The notes: generated from the letters alone by a model not told the origin. Counted from the stretch's first letter, positions 50,118 to 59,767 are shown. The stretch: 61,380 bases of DNA from Photobacterium phosphoreum (GCF_002954725.1 NZ_MSCQ01000003.1:186230-247609); one strand, 5' to 3'. Numbers and translations are program-made.

Positions 50118-50273
50118 CTAACTGTCTGATTTATTTAAAAACGTATACTTAAAGTGTTTATGCACATGACCACATTCATTACAAATTCTGACACGTTTAA
50201 TTAATAAACGTTGGTAAAACCTCCGATGTATTCTTTTAATATCATAAGATTGACATTTATCACACTTGAGCAT
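50118..50273 (-). CDS. Small zinc-ribbon protein, copy 2
   Basis: 51 aa from ATG (MLKCDKCQSYDIKRIHRRF...). CDKC and CNEC pairs are kept, and the core QSYDIxRxHRxFYQRLxIxR and HFKYxxLNKxD match copy 1 closely, so the two arose by duplication. GCGAG precedes the start. Conservation of cysteines in both copies indicates selection for metal binding. Family name not known to me. Confidence 0.75.
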   Translation of the reverse strand: MLKCDKCQSYDIKRIHRRFYQRLLIKRVRICNECGHVHKHFKYTFLNKSDS

Positions 50274-50349
50274 AATAAAACTCGCTAATCATTTAAGAGT
50301 GCGATAAATTATACCTTAAAGGCAATTATCACTATATGATATCAATTAC

Positions 50350-50380
50350 AAAAAAACGCTATCTCAATAAATAGCGTTAA
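50350..50380 (-). terminator. Terminator of malY
   Basis: Minus-strand AACGCTAT/ATAGCGTT stem with an 8-nt loop and T7. Confidence 0.82.
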
Positions 50381-50403
50381 TTACCCAACAGATGATCTCA
50401 ATA

Positions 50404-51582
50404 TTATCGAGTGATCAATTCATTCAACGCTGCAATCAAAGCTGTTACTCCCATTTCTACCTTGCTACGTGGGCACCCAACATTTAAACGTACATATCCT
50501 GTACCTTCGATGCCATACGTATCACCACGCATGATCGCGACCCGATGATCATTAATCAATACTTGCTGTAAAGCATCCATATCAATCTTCAGGGGATTTA
50601 AATCAATCCAAGCTAAATAGGTTCCTTGCGGCACTTGATAGTATAATTCAGGAAAAGCCTGATTTAATTGTTCAGCAACATAATGCAAATTAGCGTGCAG
50701 ATACTCTTTAAGACAATCAAGCCACTCTTCCCCTTCATTATAAGCAGCGATATGACCAATAACGCCAAGAATAGAGGGTGATGACAGTCCATGAGCGGCT
50801 TTGAGCTGTGTTAAGTACCCATCACGCAGACTCTCATCAGCAATCACAGCATACGCACCTGTCAGCGCAGGAATATTAAACGATTTAGAGGCTGAAGAAA
50901 CCAATGCCCATTGCTGATCAACCGCGACTTGTGGCCAAGGAATATAATCACTAAAAGCAATGTCCATATGAATATCATCGGAAATGACGTTAACGTTATG
51001 GTGCTGACAAATCTGCGCCATACGCGTTAATTCATCACGGGTCCATACTCGCCCTGTTGGATTTTGGGGGCTACACAATAACAACACCTTGCACTCAATA
51101 CGCGCCGCTTGCGCTTCAAACTGTGGCCAGTCAATCTCATAACTGCCCGTATCGGTTTTCAATAGTGGGCTGGTTAGCAACTGGCGTTGATTAGCATTAA
51201 GCATATTGGCAAACGCATCATAAGCTGGAGTATGAACTAATACGCCATCACCAACTTCAGTCCATAATTGTACTAACTGCGAAATGATATAAATCACTGA
51301 CGGCCCGTAAACGATACTATGGCTATCAAGCTCAGTGTGATAACGACGCTCAAACCAACCACAGATCGCCAATTTAAAATCATCGTGATTCCAGCGACTA
51401 TAACCAAACACTGAATGCTCTAATCGCGTCGCTAACGCCTTTTGAATACAGGGCGCCACCGCAAAATCCATATCTGAAATCGTAAACGGCAATAAATCAT
51501 CACAACCAAAACGATCTGCAACATAATCCCACTGAGTGCAATAAGTACCGTAACGATTTACTGGAACAGAGAAATCAAACAT
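50404..51582 (-). CDS. malY: MalY-type PLP aminotransferase / cystathionine beta-lyase
   Basis: PLP enzyme that splits cystathionine (C-S lyase); in E. coli MalY also inhibits the maltose activator MalT. The ATG at 51582 gives 392 aa beginning MFDFS and TQWDYVADRFG, matching E. coli MalY (390 aa); an upstream start is not family-like. PLP lysine lies in SASKSFNIPALTG, with ISDDIHMD and PRSK near the end. Second gene of malXY, separated from malX by a terminator-like hairpin. Confidence 0.94.
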   Translation of the reverse strand: MFDFSVPVNRYGTYCTQWDYVADRFGCDDLLPFTISDMDFAVAPCIQKALATRLEHSVFGYSRWNHDDFKLAICGWFERRYHTELDSHSIVYGPSVIYIISQLVQLWTEVGDGVLVHTPAYDAFANMLNANQRQLLTSPLLKTDTGSYEIDWPQFEAQAARIECKVLLLCSPQNPTGRVWTRDELTRMAQICQHHNVNVISDDIHMDIAFSDYIPWPQVAVDQQWALVSSASKSFNIPALTGAYAVIADESLRDGYLTQLKAAHGLSSPSILGVIGHIAAYNEGEEWLDCLKEYLHANLHYVAEQLNQAFPELYYQVPQGTYLAWIDLNPLKIDMDALQQVLINDHRVAIMRGDTYGIEGTGYVRLNVGCPRSKVEMGVTALIAALNELITR

Positions 51583-51625
51583 AACAACCTCGCAGGCAAT
51601 CGAGCCTAAACAATAAAAATACAAT

Positions 51626-51652
51626 AAAAAAGCGGAGCCTTAAGCTCCGCGG
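51626..51652 (-). terminator. Intra-operon terminator between malX and malY
   Basis: Minus-strand GCGGAGC/GCTCCGC stem with TTAAG-type loop followed by T6. It would make malY expression lower than malX. Confidence 0.75.
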
Positions 51653-51658
51653 TTTAAA

Positions 51659-53236
51659 TTATGCGCTAGCAGGTAGCAAGCCTTGTATTTCGTTTTTCAC
51701 CATATGAACTTGAGGTCCAATCACCACTTGTAGATTATGCGCATCAAGTTTGACCACCCCTAAGGCACCATTGGCTTTTAACACAGCATCATTGACTAAA
51801 CTCATGTCATTGACTGACAGACGTAAACGGGTAATACAATTATCAAGTGAGACTAAATTATCCGCACCACCTAATGCCGCTAAAATAATATCGCCTTTAT
51901 AACCCGTTGTTTTCTCACCCGTCACCGCAAAGGCTAATGCTTCTTTGGTTTCAACTTCACGCCCCGGTGTTTTAAGGTTAAAGCGAGTGATTGCAAATCG
52001 GAATACGCTGTAATAAACCACAAACCATACCGCTGCTACCATTGGCACTAAATACCACTTGGTTGCAGTGCCTTGCAATACACCAAAGATCAAGAAGTCG
52101 ATAATATTGCCATCGGTATTACCAATGGTAACGCCTAATAAGCCCATAACCATAAAGCCCACACCCGTTAAAATGGCATGTACCACATACAATGCAGGCG
52201 CAACAAACAAGAACAAGAATTCTAATGGCTCAGTGATGCCTCCGATAATACAAGCGATCACACCTGATAATAATAACGCTTTCACCTTGCCGCGATTTTC
52301 AAGACGCGCACAATGATACATCGCTAACGCAGCGCCCGGTAAACCACCTAAGAACACTGGCATTTTACCTTGAGATAAAAATGCGGTTGCAGAGCCAGAG
52401 AACCCTTGAGAGGTTGGGCAGGCTAACTCAGAATAGAAAATATTAAGTGCACCACTAACGGTTTTACCACACACTTCTAACGAACCACCAGCCTCAGTAA
52501 AACGTACCAATGCAACTAAAACATGGTGTAAACCAAACGGTAATAATAAGCGCTCACCAGTACCAAATAAGAATGGACCAAACGGACCGGCATGAGAAAT
52601 CAGGTTACCAATACCAGCAATGCCCATCGCAAAATATGGCCACACCACAGGAACAACTAAACCCACCACGCCTAAAACTAGCGTTGAAATAATAGGTACA
52701 AAACGTGCGCCACCAAAGAAAGCTAATGCATCGGGCATTTTATAGGTGTAAAAGCGCGCATGCAGTTTAGCGACAATAATACCGACAATTACAGCCCCTA
52801 AAATACCGGTATCAATTGACTCAACCCCAAGAATTAACTTAACCCCATATGCTTTTTCTTCGGTGGAATTTCCAATAACGCCAGCAACGGTTAAATAGAA
52901 ATTAATCGACAAGTTTAAAGCGGCGTAACCAACAAAACCTGCAAACGCCGCCACCCCTTTTTCTTCCCGCGCCAATCCTAATGGAATCGCAACAGCAAAC
53001 ATAATCGGCAGATAAATAAAGGCCACTAAGCCAATTTTAGTCATCCACATGAACAACAATTGTAAAAGGGTATTATCTAAAAAGGGGATGCTTTCTTTAA
53101 CAGCGGCACTCGATAGTGAACTACCAATGCCCAATAAAATGCCCGAGAACGCTAATAAAGCGACCGGGAGCATGAAGGTTTTGCCTAAGCTTTGAAAAAA
53201 TTCCCAGAGGGTCGTTTTAGGTGCAGATTTAGCCAT
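51659..53236 (-). CDS. malX: PTS maltose/glucose-type permease EIIBC, MalX
   Basis: Phosphotransferase-system membrane permease of the glucose superfamily. 525 aa: EIIC domain with about 10 membrane segments (GERLLLPFGLHHVLVALVRF near the middle, GITEPLEFLFLFVAP) and a C-terminal EIIB domain whose phospho-Cys is in LDNCITRLRL. No EIIA domain, so it would use an EIIA from elsewhere. Transcribed divergently from malI, as in E. coli. True substrate not established for MalX. Confidence 0.93.
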   Translation of the reverse strand: MAKSAPKTTLWEFFQSLGKTFMLPVALLAFSGILLGIGSSLSSAAVKESIPFLDNTLLQLLFMWMTKIGLVAFIYLPIMFAVAIPLGLAREEKGVAAFAGFVGYAALNLSINFYLTVAGVIGNSTEEKAYGVKLILGVESIDTGILGAVIVGIIVAKLHARFYTYKMPDALAFFGGARFVPIISTLVLGVVGLVVPVVWPYFAMGIAGIGNLISHAGPFGPFLFGTGERLLLPFGLHHVLVALVRFTEAGGSLEVCGKTVSGALNIFYSELACPTSQGFSGSATAFLSQGKMPVFLGGLPGAALAMYHCARLENRGKVKALLLSGVIACIIGGITEPLEFLFLFVAPALYVVHAILTGVGFMVMGLLGVTIGNTDGNIIDFLIFGVLQGTATKWYLVPMVAAVWFVVYYSVFRFAITRFNLKTPGREVETKEALAFAVTGEKTTGYKGDIILAALGGADNLVSLDNCITRLRLSVNDMSLVNDAVLKANGALGVVKLDAHNLQVVIGPQVHMVKNEIQGLLPASA

Positions 53237-53280
53237 AATGAGTCACTCACTAACGAGACATTCAACATCGATAATAAAGA

Positions 53281-53296
53281 GGTAAATCGTTTTAGC
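53281..53296. promoter_or_regulatory. MalI operator near malX
   Basis: GGTAAATCGTTTTAGC resembles the MalI operator GATAAAACGTTTTATC, 45 nt before the malX start. One half is degenerate. Confidence 0.55.
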
Positions 53297-53372
53297 TCTT
53301 TATTGAAAAAAAACGTCGACAAAAATGAGCTCAAGACTTCGGTCAACGCTTTTGATAAATTACGTAGCAAAT

Positions 53373-53388
53373 GATAAAACGTTTTACC
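53373..53388. promoter_or_regulatory. MalI operator in the malX-malI region
   Basis: GATAAAACGTTTTACC differs from the E. coli MalI operator in one base and is nearly a perfect palindrome. Placed between the divergent malX and malI genes. A weak CRP-like sequence (TGTGA-N6-TACAA) lies at 53447-53462. Confidence 0.75.
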
Positions 53389-53520
53389 TATTTTTATCGC
53401 TAGCAAGATCACGGAAATATAGCGAGTTAGCACCCATTTCCAAATTTGTGATCCTGTTACAATAATTGCCACCAAGATAACGTTTTTAAATGCAACCGCA
53501 TGAATAGGAGCCATTCACTG

Positions 53521-54549
53521 ATGACGAGTAAGACACCCAAAATAAAAATTACTGATGTCGCAGCCTACGCTGATGTCTCTGTGTCTACCGTCTCGTTAGT
53601 ACTCAGTAATAAAGGCCGAATATCCACCGCAACCATTGATAAAGTTAATCAAGCTGTTGCTGAATTAGGCTATGTTCGTAATACTGCAGCGGCTAATCTA
53701 CGTACCTCCCATTCCAATTTAATTGGCTTAGTCTTAAGCGACATTACTGATCCGTTTTATACTGAGATTACCGCAGGTATTAGTGAGGAATTAGAACAAC
53801 AAGGTTATTTGTTATTTTTGGCTCAATCGAATCACAGTCCACAAAAATTAATCCAATGTGTGCAATCAATGATCCAACAAGGTGTCGCCGGCATTGCTTT
53901 TAGTCCGGTAAGAGAAGCGACGGCAACGGTTATTGCAATGGCACAACAAGCGGGGATCCCTGCGGTTTGCTTAGCGCGTGCAGCAATGAATAATGAGGTT
54001 GATTATATTGGCCCTGATAATCATCAAGCTGCCGTTCTTGCCACTCAACATTTCATTGAGCAAGGTCACCGCCATATTGCTTATATCGGCGGCTCGGGTG
54101 AGTCATTAACACGTGCGGAACGGTTAGGCGGCTTTGGGAGTACTTTGATTCAATACGGATTACCCTTTAAAAATGAATGGATCATTGAAACCAACAATCA
54201 ACAACAACATGCCGCAACAACAGTGCAGCAATTATTAACTCAACATCCAAAGATAACAGCCATTTTATGTCATAGCCCAACGGTGGCATTAGGGGCTATA
54301 TATGGGGTAAAACGAAGCGGAAAAAGTGTTGGGAAAGATAACTATATTGATCAACAAGTGGCGATCATTAGCTTTGATGATATTGCAGAAGCCACATTAA
54401 TTCAGCCATCACTGACCGTTGTAAGCTCGCCAGTAAGAGAAATTGGCCAACAAGCAGGTAAGCGCTTACTTTCAAAAATGACTAACAATAATACTGACAT
54501 TCAACGTTTAATTCTCGCGCCACAACTTATCTGTCGTGATTCAGCCTAA
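53521..54549 (+). CDS. malI: LacI-family repressor MalI
   Basis: Represses malXY and itself. The ATG at 53521 follows TAGGAG and gives 342 aa, equal to E. coli MalI. LacI headpiece KITDVAAYADVSVSTVSLVLSNKGRIS occupies residues about 7-35, followed by the periplasmic-binding-protein-like effector domain (GLVLSDITDPFYTEIT, SLTRAERLGGF). Two matching operators are visible between it and malX. Confidence 0.94.
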   Translation: MTSKTPKIKITDVAAYADVSVSTVSLVLSNKGRISTATIDKVNQAVAELGYVRNTAAANLRTSHSNLIGLVLSDITDPFYTEITAGISEELEQQGYLLFLAQSNHSPQKLIQCVQSMIQQGVAGIAFSPVREATATVIAMAQQAGIPAVCLARAAMNNEVDYIGPDNHQAAVLATQHFIEQGHRHIAYIGGSGESLTRAERLGGFGSTLIQYGLPFKNEWIIETNNQQQHAATTVQQLLTQHPKITAILCHSPTVALGAIYGVKRSGKSVGKDNYIDQQVAIISFDDIAEATLIQPSLTVVSSPVREIGQQAGKRLLSKMTNNNTDIQRLILAPQLICRDSA

Positions 54550-54562
54550 ATCATAGCCAATA

Positions 54563-54591
54563 AAAAAGCTTCGTCGTAACGAAGCTTTTTT
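54563..54591. terminator. Bidirectional terminator between malI and ppnP
   Basis: AAAAAAGCTTCG/CGAAGCTTTTTT with a 6-nt loop, symmetrical between converging genes. Confidence 0.85.
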
Positions 54592-54622
54592 ACTGACCAA
54601 TCTACCAATCTACTTAGATAAC

Positions 54623-54904
54623 TTATAGGTAGTCACATAAGTAAGCAGTGGTTTTGGTAACTTTTACGTGGAATGCGCTATCACCTGGGACTTCAAAATC
54701 ATCACCAGCACCATAAGTTTCCCAATCGACATGACCCGGTAATTTTACGGTAAGTTCGCCTTTTACGACTGTCATACGCTCAGGGGCAGCGGTCGAAAAG
54801 GTATATTCACCCGCAACCATCACACCAACACTGGCATGATCACCTGCAGATTCAAAGCCAACAGATTTTACTTGGCCATCAAAATATTCATTCACTTTTA
54901 ACAT
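54623..54904 (-). CDS. ppnP: Pyrimidine/purine nucleoside phosphorylase PpnP (DUF1255)
   Basis: Small cupin-fold enzyme that phosphorolyses several nucleosides to base and ribose 1-phosphate. 93 aa, the family length. Hallmarks: [40 protein letters not shown] and the C-terminal YLCDYL. Formerly YaiE. Stands alone, converging on malI. Confidence 0.94.
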   Translation of the reverse strand: MLKVNEYFDGQVKSVGFESAGDHASVGVMVAGEYTFSTAAPERMTVVKGELTVKLPGHVDWETYGAGDDFEVPGDSAFHVKVTKTTAYLCDYL

Positions 54905-55087
54905 TGAATTTCCTTATTGCTAAACGGGTAAAGCAAATTTTCGAAGCCCTGAAACTATCACAATTTCAAATGAACCACTAACGAAAAATAGTTGTCAAAA
55001 ATATGACGAACTAACCTGATTTTGACTTGGATCATGATAAAAAAACGCTACACTAACGCCAACCATTATTTGTTGGAATCATTAACA

Positions 55088-55288
55088 TTGAAAAAGATAA
55101 CTATTGTAGCCATCATATTTAGCCTTTTTGTAATTGCAGGTTGTTCAAGCCAAAACAAACAAGATATGAAACAAGGCTTGACGGAAGTCGGTCATGCCAC
55201 CAGAGATGCAACCACAGCAACGGGTCACTTCTTTCGTGATACCACCAAAGATGTGATTGAAAATGTCAAAGATGCCACTAATAATTAA
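55088..55288 (+). CDS. Small lipoprotein
   Basis: The TTG at 55088 gives 66 aa: KK, hydrophobic core, then the lipobox VIAGC with lipidated Cys near residue 19, and a polar tail with repeated DATT/DTT-type segments (HATRDATTATGHFFRDTTKD). Earlier in-frame starts would bury the signal peptide. Resembles entericidin-like or short stress lipoproteins, but I cannot name the family. Its 3' end overlaps the zntR 3' end by 4 nt on the opposite strand. Confidence 0.7.
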   Translation: MKKITIVAIIFSLFVIAGCSSQNKQDMKQGLTEVGHATRDATTATGHFFRDTTKDVIENVKDATNN

Positions 55289-55755
55289 TCATCACAATGA
55301 CACTGTCCTGAACTACAAGGCTCGGGTTTTACTGCTGGGTTCGCCATATCATCGCTGTCATTCAGTGCCCCTAAAATCGAGCAATGACTAGCATCATCAT
55401 TACGATGACCACAACAAGCATCATTGATTTTTTTTAATGCGCCTCGAATCCGTTGTAGTTCAGCGATTTTAGTATCAACTTCATCTAATTTCGCTTGCGT
55501 GATTGCTTTTACTTCAGCGCAACTGTGAAGGCTTGCCTCAAGTCGAATATCTAATAACTCACAAATTTCACCAAGGCTCAAGCCTATCGCTTTAGCACGT
55601 AAAATAAATTTAACCCGCGATAAATCACCCTCACTGTAAAGACGATAACCACTGTCACTACGGCCTGCGGGTTCAATCAAACCATTCTTTTCATAAAAAC
55701 GTAATGTATCACTGCTGACATTACATAATTTTGCTAATTGTCCAATTAAATACAT
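55285..55755 (-). CDS. zntR: MerR-family zinc-responsive regulator ZntR
   Basis: Activates a zinc-export ATPase gene (zntA) when Zn(II) binds. 156 aa: N-terminal winged helix (YLIGQLAKLCNVSSDTLRFYEKNGLI), dimer helix, and the metal cysteines: one in HSCAEVK, two in ACCGH, one in HCSIL, the ZntR pattern. The C-terminal tail has extra Cys and His (PCSSGQCHC), longer than E. coli ZntR (141 aa), perhaps widening metal binding. zntA is not in the window. Confidence 0.9.
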   Translation of the reverse strand: MYLIGQLAKLCNVSSDTLRFYEKNGLIEPAGRSDSGYRLYSEGDLSRVKFILRAKAIGLSLGEICELLDIRLEASLHSCAEVKAITQAKLDEVDTKIAELQRIRGALKKINDACCGHRNDDASHCSILGALNDSDDMANPAVKPEPCSSGQCHCDD

Positions 55756-55801
55756 TCAAACGCCCTTTTGCTTAACCCGCTATTTCAGTGTCAACCCTAA
55801 A

Positions 55802-55839
55802 TAGCAAACGTTTGCGCAATGCTAATATTCATGTAGAAT
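55802..55839 (+). promoter_or_regulatory. PurR operator over the purH promoter
   Basis: GCAAACGTTTGC at 55804-55815 is the perfect core of the PurR box. It overlaps a -35 TTGCGC (55812-55817), with -10 TAGAAT at 55834-55839 and 16-nt spacing, so purine-dependent repression of purHD is expected. Confidence 0.8.
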
Positions 55840-55897
55840 GAGCACTAGATTGATACGTATCGTTCACTACTTCTTGGCTTTGCTCGATTTTAGCCGA

Positions 55898-55952
55898 GGA
55901 TATTTCCCAACGCCAATCTAATCCTATCTAAGCTTGGCGTTGGAAAATATCC
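55898..55952 (+). promoter_or_regulatory. Long leader hairpin upstream of purH
   Basis: A 19-bp stem with a single mismatch (GGATATTTCCCAACGCCAA and its complement) around a 17-nt loop, between the purH promoter and start. There is no T run after it. May act in mRNA stability or control; no riboswitch family recognised. Confidence 0.6.
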
Positions 55953-55982
55953 TATTCACTGTGTATTAGAGAGATGGTAGCA

Positions 55983-57593
55983 ATGGAAAACGTTCGTCCT
56001 ATTCGCCGTGCGCTGCTTAGCGTATCCGACAAAACAGGTATTGTTGAATTCGCTCACGCCCTCGCCAACCGCGGCGTAGAAATTTTATCTACAGGTGGCA
56101 CCGCGCGTTTACTTGCAGAACAAAACATTCAAGTCACTGAAGTTTCTGACTACACCGGTTTTCCTGAAATGATGGATGGTCGTGTCAAAACCCTTCACCC
56201 TAAAGTACACGGTGGCGTTTTAGGCCGTCGAGGTATTGATGATGCAATTATGGCACAACACGGTATTAACCCAATTGATATGGTGGTGGTTAACCTGTAC
56301 CCATTTGCAGAAACCGTTGCGAATCCCAATTGTCGTTTAGAAGATGCGGTCGAAAATATTGATATCGGCGGTCCAACAATGGTGCGTTCAGCGGCTAAAA
56401 ACCATAAAGATGTCACAATTGTGGTTAATGCTCATGATTATGATCGCGTTCTTACCGAAATGAGTGCCAATGATGGCTCATTAAGCCATGCAACTCGCTT
56501 TGATTTAGCCATCTCAGCCTTTGAGCATACTGCTGCCTACGACGGAATGATTGCGAATTACTTTGGGACTATGGTGCCATCTTACGGTGCTTCTCTGCTT
56601 GATGACGAAGCGCAACAAGCCGATGCCGAATCAAAATTCCCACGTACTTTTAATCAACAGTTCGAGAAAAAACAAGACATGCGCTACGGTGAGAACAGCC
56701 ACCAAGCAGCTGCATTCTATGTTGAAGCAAATCCACAAGAAGCATCCGTGGCAACTGCAACTCAACTGCAAGGCAAAGCACTGTCTTACAATAATATTGC
56801 AGATACTGACGCGGCCCTTGAGTGCGTCAAAGAATTTGACCTTCCTGCTTGTGTGATTGTTAAGCACGCGAACCCTTGTGGGGTTGCGCTCGGTGACAAT
56901 CTCCTTGAAGCTTATGATCGCGCTTACAAAACCGATCCAACCTCTGCCTTTGGTGGCATCATTGCTTTTAACCGCGAACTGGACGCAGCGACCGCACAAG
57001 CGATTGTTGATCGTCAATTTGTTGAAGTGATCATTGCACCTAAAGTCTCTCCACAAGCAACCGCAATTATCGCTGCTAAGAAAAACCTGCGTTTACTTGA
57101 ATGTGGTGAATGGTCAACTAAAACCACTGGCTTTGATGTTAAGCGTGTTAATGGTGGTTTACTGGTTCAAGATCGTGACCAAGGCATGGTATCAGTTGAT
57201 GATCTCACCGTGGTCTCACAACGCCAACCAACGACTGATGAGTTACGTGATGCACTCTTCTGCTGGAAAGTGGCTAAATACGTTAAATCAAACGCGATTG
57301 TGTATGCTAAAGGTAATATGACTATCGGCGTCGGAGCGGGTCAAATGAGCCGTGTATATTCTGCCAAAATCGCCGGTATTAAAGCCGCGGATGAAAATCT
57401 TGAAGTCGCTGGTAGCGTAATGGCATCCGATGCTTTCTTCCCGTTCCGTGATGGTATTGATGCCGCAGCAGAAGCGGGCATTACCTGTGTAATTCAACCT
57501 GGCGGTTCGATGCGTGACGATGAAGTCATTGCAGCTGCTAATGAACACGGCATGGCAATGGTGTTTACCGGTATGCGTCACTTCCGTCACTAA
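55983..57593 (+). CDS. purH: Bifunctional AICAR transformylase / IMP cyclohydrolase
   Basis: Last two steps of IMP synthesis. An N-terminal IMP cyclohydrolase (MGS-like, [15 protein letters not shown]) of about 200 aa is followed by the AICARFT domain ([13 protein letters not shown], the K-H pair in [12 protein letters not shown], and [12 protein letters not shown]). The ATG at 55983 has AGAGAG at nine bases and gives 536 aa; an ATG at 55974 has no room for a ribosome site. Followed by purD in the usual purHD operon, with a PurR box upstream. Confidence 0.96.
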   Translation: MENVRPIRRALLSVSDKTGIVEFAHALANRGVEILSTGGTARLLAEQNIQVTEVSDYTGFPEMMDGRVKTLHPKVHGGVLGRRGIDDAIMAQHGINPIDMVVVNLYPFAETVANPNCRLEDAVENIDIGGPTMVRSAAKNHKDVTIVVNAHDYDRVLTEMSANDGSLSHATRFDLAISAFEHTAAYDGMIANYFGTMVPSYGASLLDDEAQQADAESKFPRTFNQQFEKKQDMRYGENSHQAAAFYVEANPQEASVATATQLQGKALSYNNIADTDAALECVKEFDLPACVIVKHANPCGVALGDNLLEAYDRAYKTDPTSAFGGIIAFNRELDAATAQAIVDRQFVEVIIAPKVSPQATAIIAAKKNLRLLECGEWSTKTTGFDVKRVNGGLLVQDRDQGMVSVDDLTVVSQRQPTTDELRDALFCWKVAKYVKSNAIVYAKGNMTIGVGAGQMSRVYSAKIAGIKAADENLEVAGSVMASDAFFPFRDGIDAAAEAGITCVIQPGGSMRDDEVIAAANEHGMAMVFTGMRHFRH

Positions 57594-57696
57594 GTTGTTA
57601 TCACTTTAGTGAAAAAGCAATGTCGATTTAGTCTCTGCTCTTATTGTAAAGAGTAGGGATTTTTAAGTATTTAGCGTAAAGCAATAAGGATTAACG

Positions 57697-58983
57697 ATGA
57701 AAGTACTGATCATTGGTAACGGTGGCCGTGAACACGCACTGGGTTGGAAAGTCGCACAAAATCCAACGGTAGAAAAAATCTTCATCGCCCCAGGCAATGC
57801 TGGCACTGCACTTGAACCAAAATTAAAAAATGTCGATATTAGCGTTGAGAATATTAGTGGTTTAGTTGAATTTGCGCAGAACAATCACATCGAACTGACG
57901 ATTGTTGGCCCAGAAGTACCATTAGTGATTGGTGTGGTTGATGCCTTTCGTACTGCTGGATTAGCCATTTTTGGCCCCACCCAAGCGGCTGCGCAACTTG
58001 AAGGTTCTAAAGCGTTCACTAAAGATTTTTTAGCTCGCCATAACATTCCAACCGCTGATTACCAAAACTTTACTGAAATCGAACCCGCCTTGGCTTATCT
58101 AAAACAAAAAGGCGCACCGATTGTGGTCAAAGCCGATGGCTTAGCTGCAGGTAAAGGCGTAATCGTTGCGATGACAGAACAAGAAGCAGAAGCGGCAGTA
58201 CGCGATATGCTGGCTGGTAATGCGTTTGGTGAAGCAGGGCATCGGGTGGTGATTGAAGAGTTTCTTGATGGTGAAGAAGCGAGTTTCATCGTCATGGTTG
58301 ATGGTAAGAACGTCTTACCAATGGCCACCAGCCAAGATCATAAACGGGTTGGCAATGCTGACACTGGCCCTAACACTGGCGGCATGGGTGCTTACTCTCC
58401 AGCCCCTGTTGTAACTCAAGCAATTCATGATCGCGTGATGAAAGAAGTGATCTATCCTACCGTTGAAGGCATGGCTGCAGAAGGCGCGCCGTATACCGGT
58501 TTTCTTTATGCTGGCTTGATGGTGATGGCTGACGGCACACCCAAAGTAATTGAATATAACTGCCGTTTTGGCGATCCAGAAACGCAACCTATTATGCTAC
58601 GGATGCAATCAGATTTAGTTGAGCTGTGTTTAGCGGCGATTGATGGCAATCTTGATAGCGTTGAATCAAAATGGGATCCACGCGCTGCTATCGGGATCGT
58701 ACTGGCGGCTGGCGGCTATCCTGCCGATTACCACAAAGGCGATATTATTAGTGGCTTGCCTCAGCAAGAGCAAGCCGGAGAAAAAATCTTCCATGCAGGT
58801 ACCACCAATAATATCCACGGTGATGTAGTGACTAATGGTGGTCGTGTGTTATGTGCCACAGCGATGGGTGATACCGTATTAGCCGCTCAACAACGTGCTT
58901 ATACGTTAGCGCAGCAAATATCATGGAATGGCATGTTCCACCGTGATGATATTGGCTACCGTGCGATTGCTCGCGAACAGTAA
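57697..58983 (+). CDS. purD: Phosphoribosylamine--glycine ligase (GARS)
   Basis: Second step of purine synthesis: ATP-dependent ligation of glycine to phosphoribosylamine. 428 aa (E. coli 429): N domain (MKVLIIGNGGREHALGWK), ATP-grasp with KADGLAAGKGV and the metal block EYNCRFGDPETQ, C domain. About 100 nt after purH; a terminator follows. Confidence 0.96.
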   Translation: MKVLIIGNGGREHALGWKVAQNPTVEKIFIAPGNAGTALEPKLKNVDISVENISGLVEFAQNNHIELTIVGPEVPLVIGVVDAFRTAGLAIFGPTQAAAQLEGSKAFTKDFLARHNIPTADYQNFTEIEPALAYLKQKGAPIVVKADGLAAGKGVIVAMTEQEAEAAVRDMLAGNAFGEAGHRVVIEEFLDGEEASFIVMVDGKNVLPMATSQDHKRVGNADTGPNTGGMGAYSPAPVVTQAIHDRVMKEVIYPTVEGMAAEGAPYTGFLYAGLMVMADGTPKVIEYNCRFGDPETQPIMLRMQSDLVELCLAAIDGNLDSVESKWDPRAAIGIVLAAGGYPADYHKGDIISGLPQQEQAGEKIFHAGTTNNIHGDVVTNGGRVLCATAMGDTVLAAQQRAYTLAQQISWNGMFHRDDIGYRAIAREQ

Positions 58984-59001
58984 CCTCTTTATCCATAACG
59001 G

Positions 59002-59030
59002 AAAAACGCGCTCATCAGGCGCGTTTTTTT
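59002..59030 (+). terminator. Terminator after purHD
   Basis: AAAAACGCGC/GCGCGTTTTT stem with a 7-nt loop and T7. Confidence 0.85.
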
Positions 59031-59050
59031 GTTTGTAGCTCTCAATATTA

Positions 59051-59725
59051 TTACTTTTTCAATAAATTCGGTGCTACCAAACATTGCTGCTGTGGTCGTT
59101 GCAATAAAATATCATCAACCTTTAATTGCTGTTCGTTCAACTGGCCACTGACCGCCATATACCCTTGGCCGGATAATTTTTCAGCCGTGGACTCAATAAC
59201 CACTTCCACCGCCCGTTGCTGCTGACAAGGAATAAACTGCTGCTGTTGCCAGTGCCCTTGCACCCACGTTTGCTGCCGATGAGATAGCTGTTCCACTTTC
59301 ATCGCTAATCCCACTGCCTGCTGACGTAATTTGGCAATTTCAACATTGGTTAACGGCACAATAGTTTGCCCTTGTTGATAACGCTGAAATACCGCTAAAC
59401 CATCGCTATCAAACCGTAATTGCAATTGAAATGGTGTAAGGGAACCATCAATTCGTTGCTGCCCTTGTTGAGAGAGCTCAAACAGCTTTCCTGAGCGCCA
59501 GCGATAGCTAGCCTGATATTGCCCTTGATTTAGGGTGAACACTCGCTCATTGAGCGTTATAGGCTGATTAGGACGGAAGGTATACCAATAAAAATGAGGA
59601 CCATCAGCGGCTGCTTGAGCAACAGTGACAGTTTTTGGCGCAATTACTGCATTTTCAGCCATGTCGCTTGCCGCACAGCCTGTGAGTAAAAATGCAACCG
59701 CCAGAGAAAGCGTTATACGATTCAT
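59051..59725 (-). CDS. DUF1481 lipoprotein (YjaH-like)
   Basis: 224 aa with a lipoprotein signal (lipobox LLTGC, Cys near residue 17), then a Gln-rich soluble domain. E. coli YjaH (DUF1481) occupies the same place downstream of hupA, which supports the assignment; function unknown. The start codon lies directly after the T run of the hupA terminator, leaving no ordinary ribosome binding site, so expression would be low or need read-through. Confidence 0.75.
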   Translation of the reverse strand: MNRITLSLAVAFLLTGCAASDMAENAVIAPKTVTVAQAAADGPHFYWYTFRPNQPITLNERVFTLNQGQYQASYRWRSGKLFELSQQGQQRIDGSLTPFQLQLRFDSDGLAVFQRYQQGQTIVPLTNVEIAKLRQQAVGLAMKVEQLSHRQQTWVQGHWQQQQFIPCQQQRAVEVVIESTAEKLSGQGYMAVSGQLNEQQLKVDDILLQRPQQQCLVAPNLLKK

Positions 59726-59766
59726 AAAAAAACGCCAGAAGCTAATGCATTCTGGCGCTATTTTTA
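59726..59766 (-). terminator. Terminator of hupA abutting the DUF1481 start
   Basis: Minus-strand GCGCCAGAA/TTCTGGCG stem with a 9-nt loop and T7, ending one base before the ATG of the next gene. Confidence 0.8.
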
Positions 59767-59767
59767 A

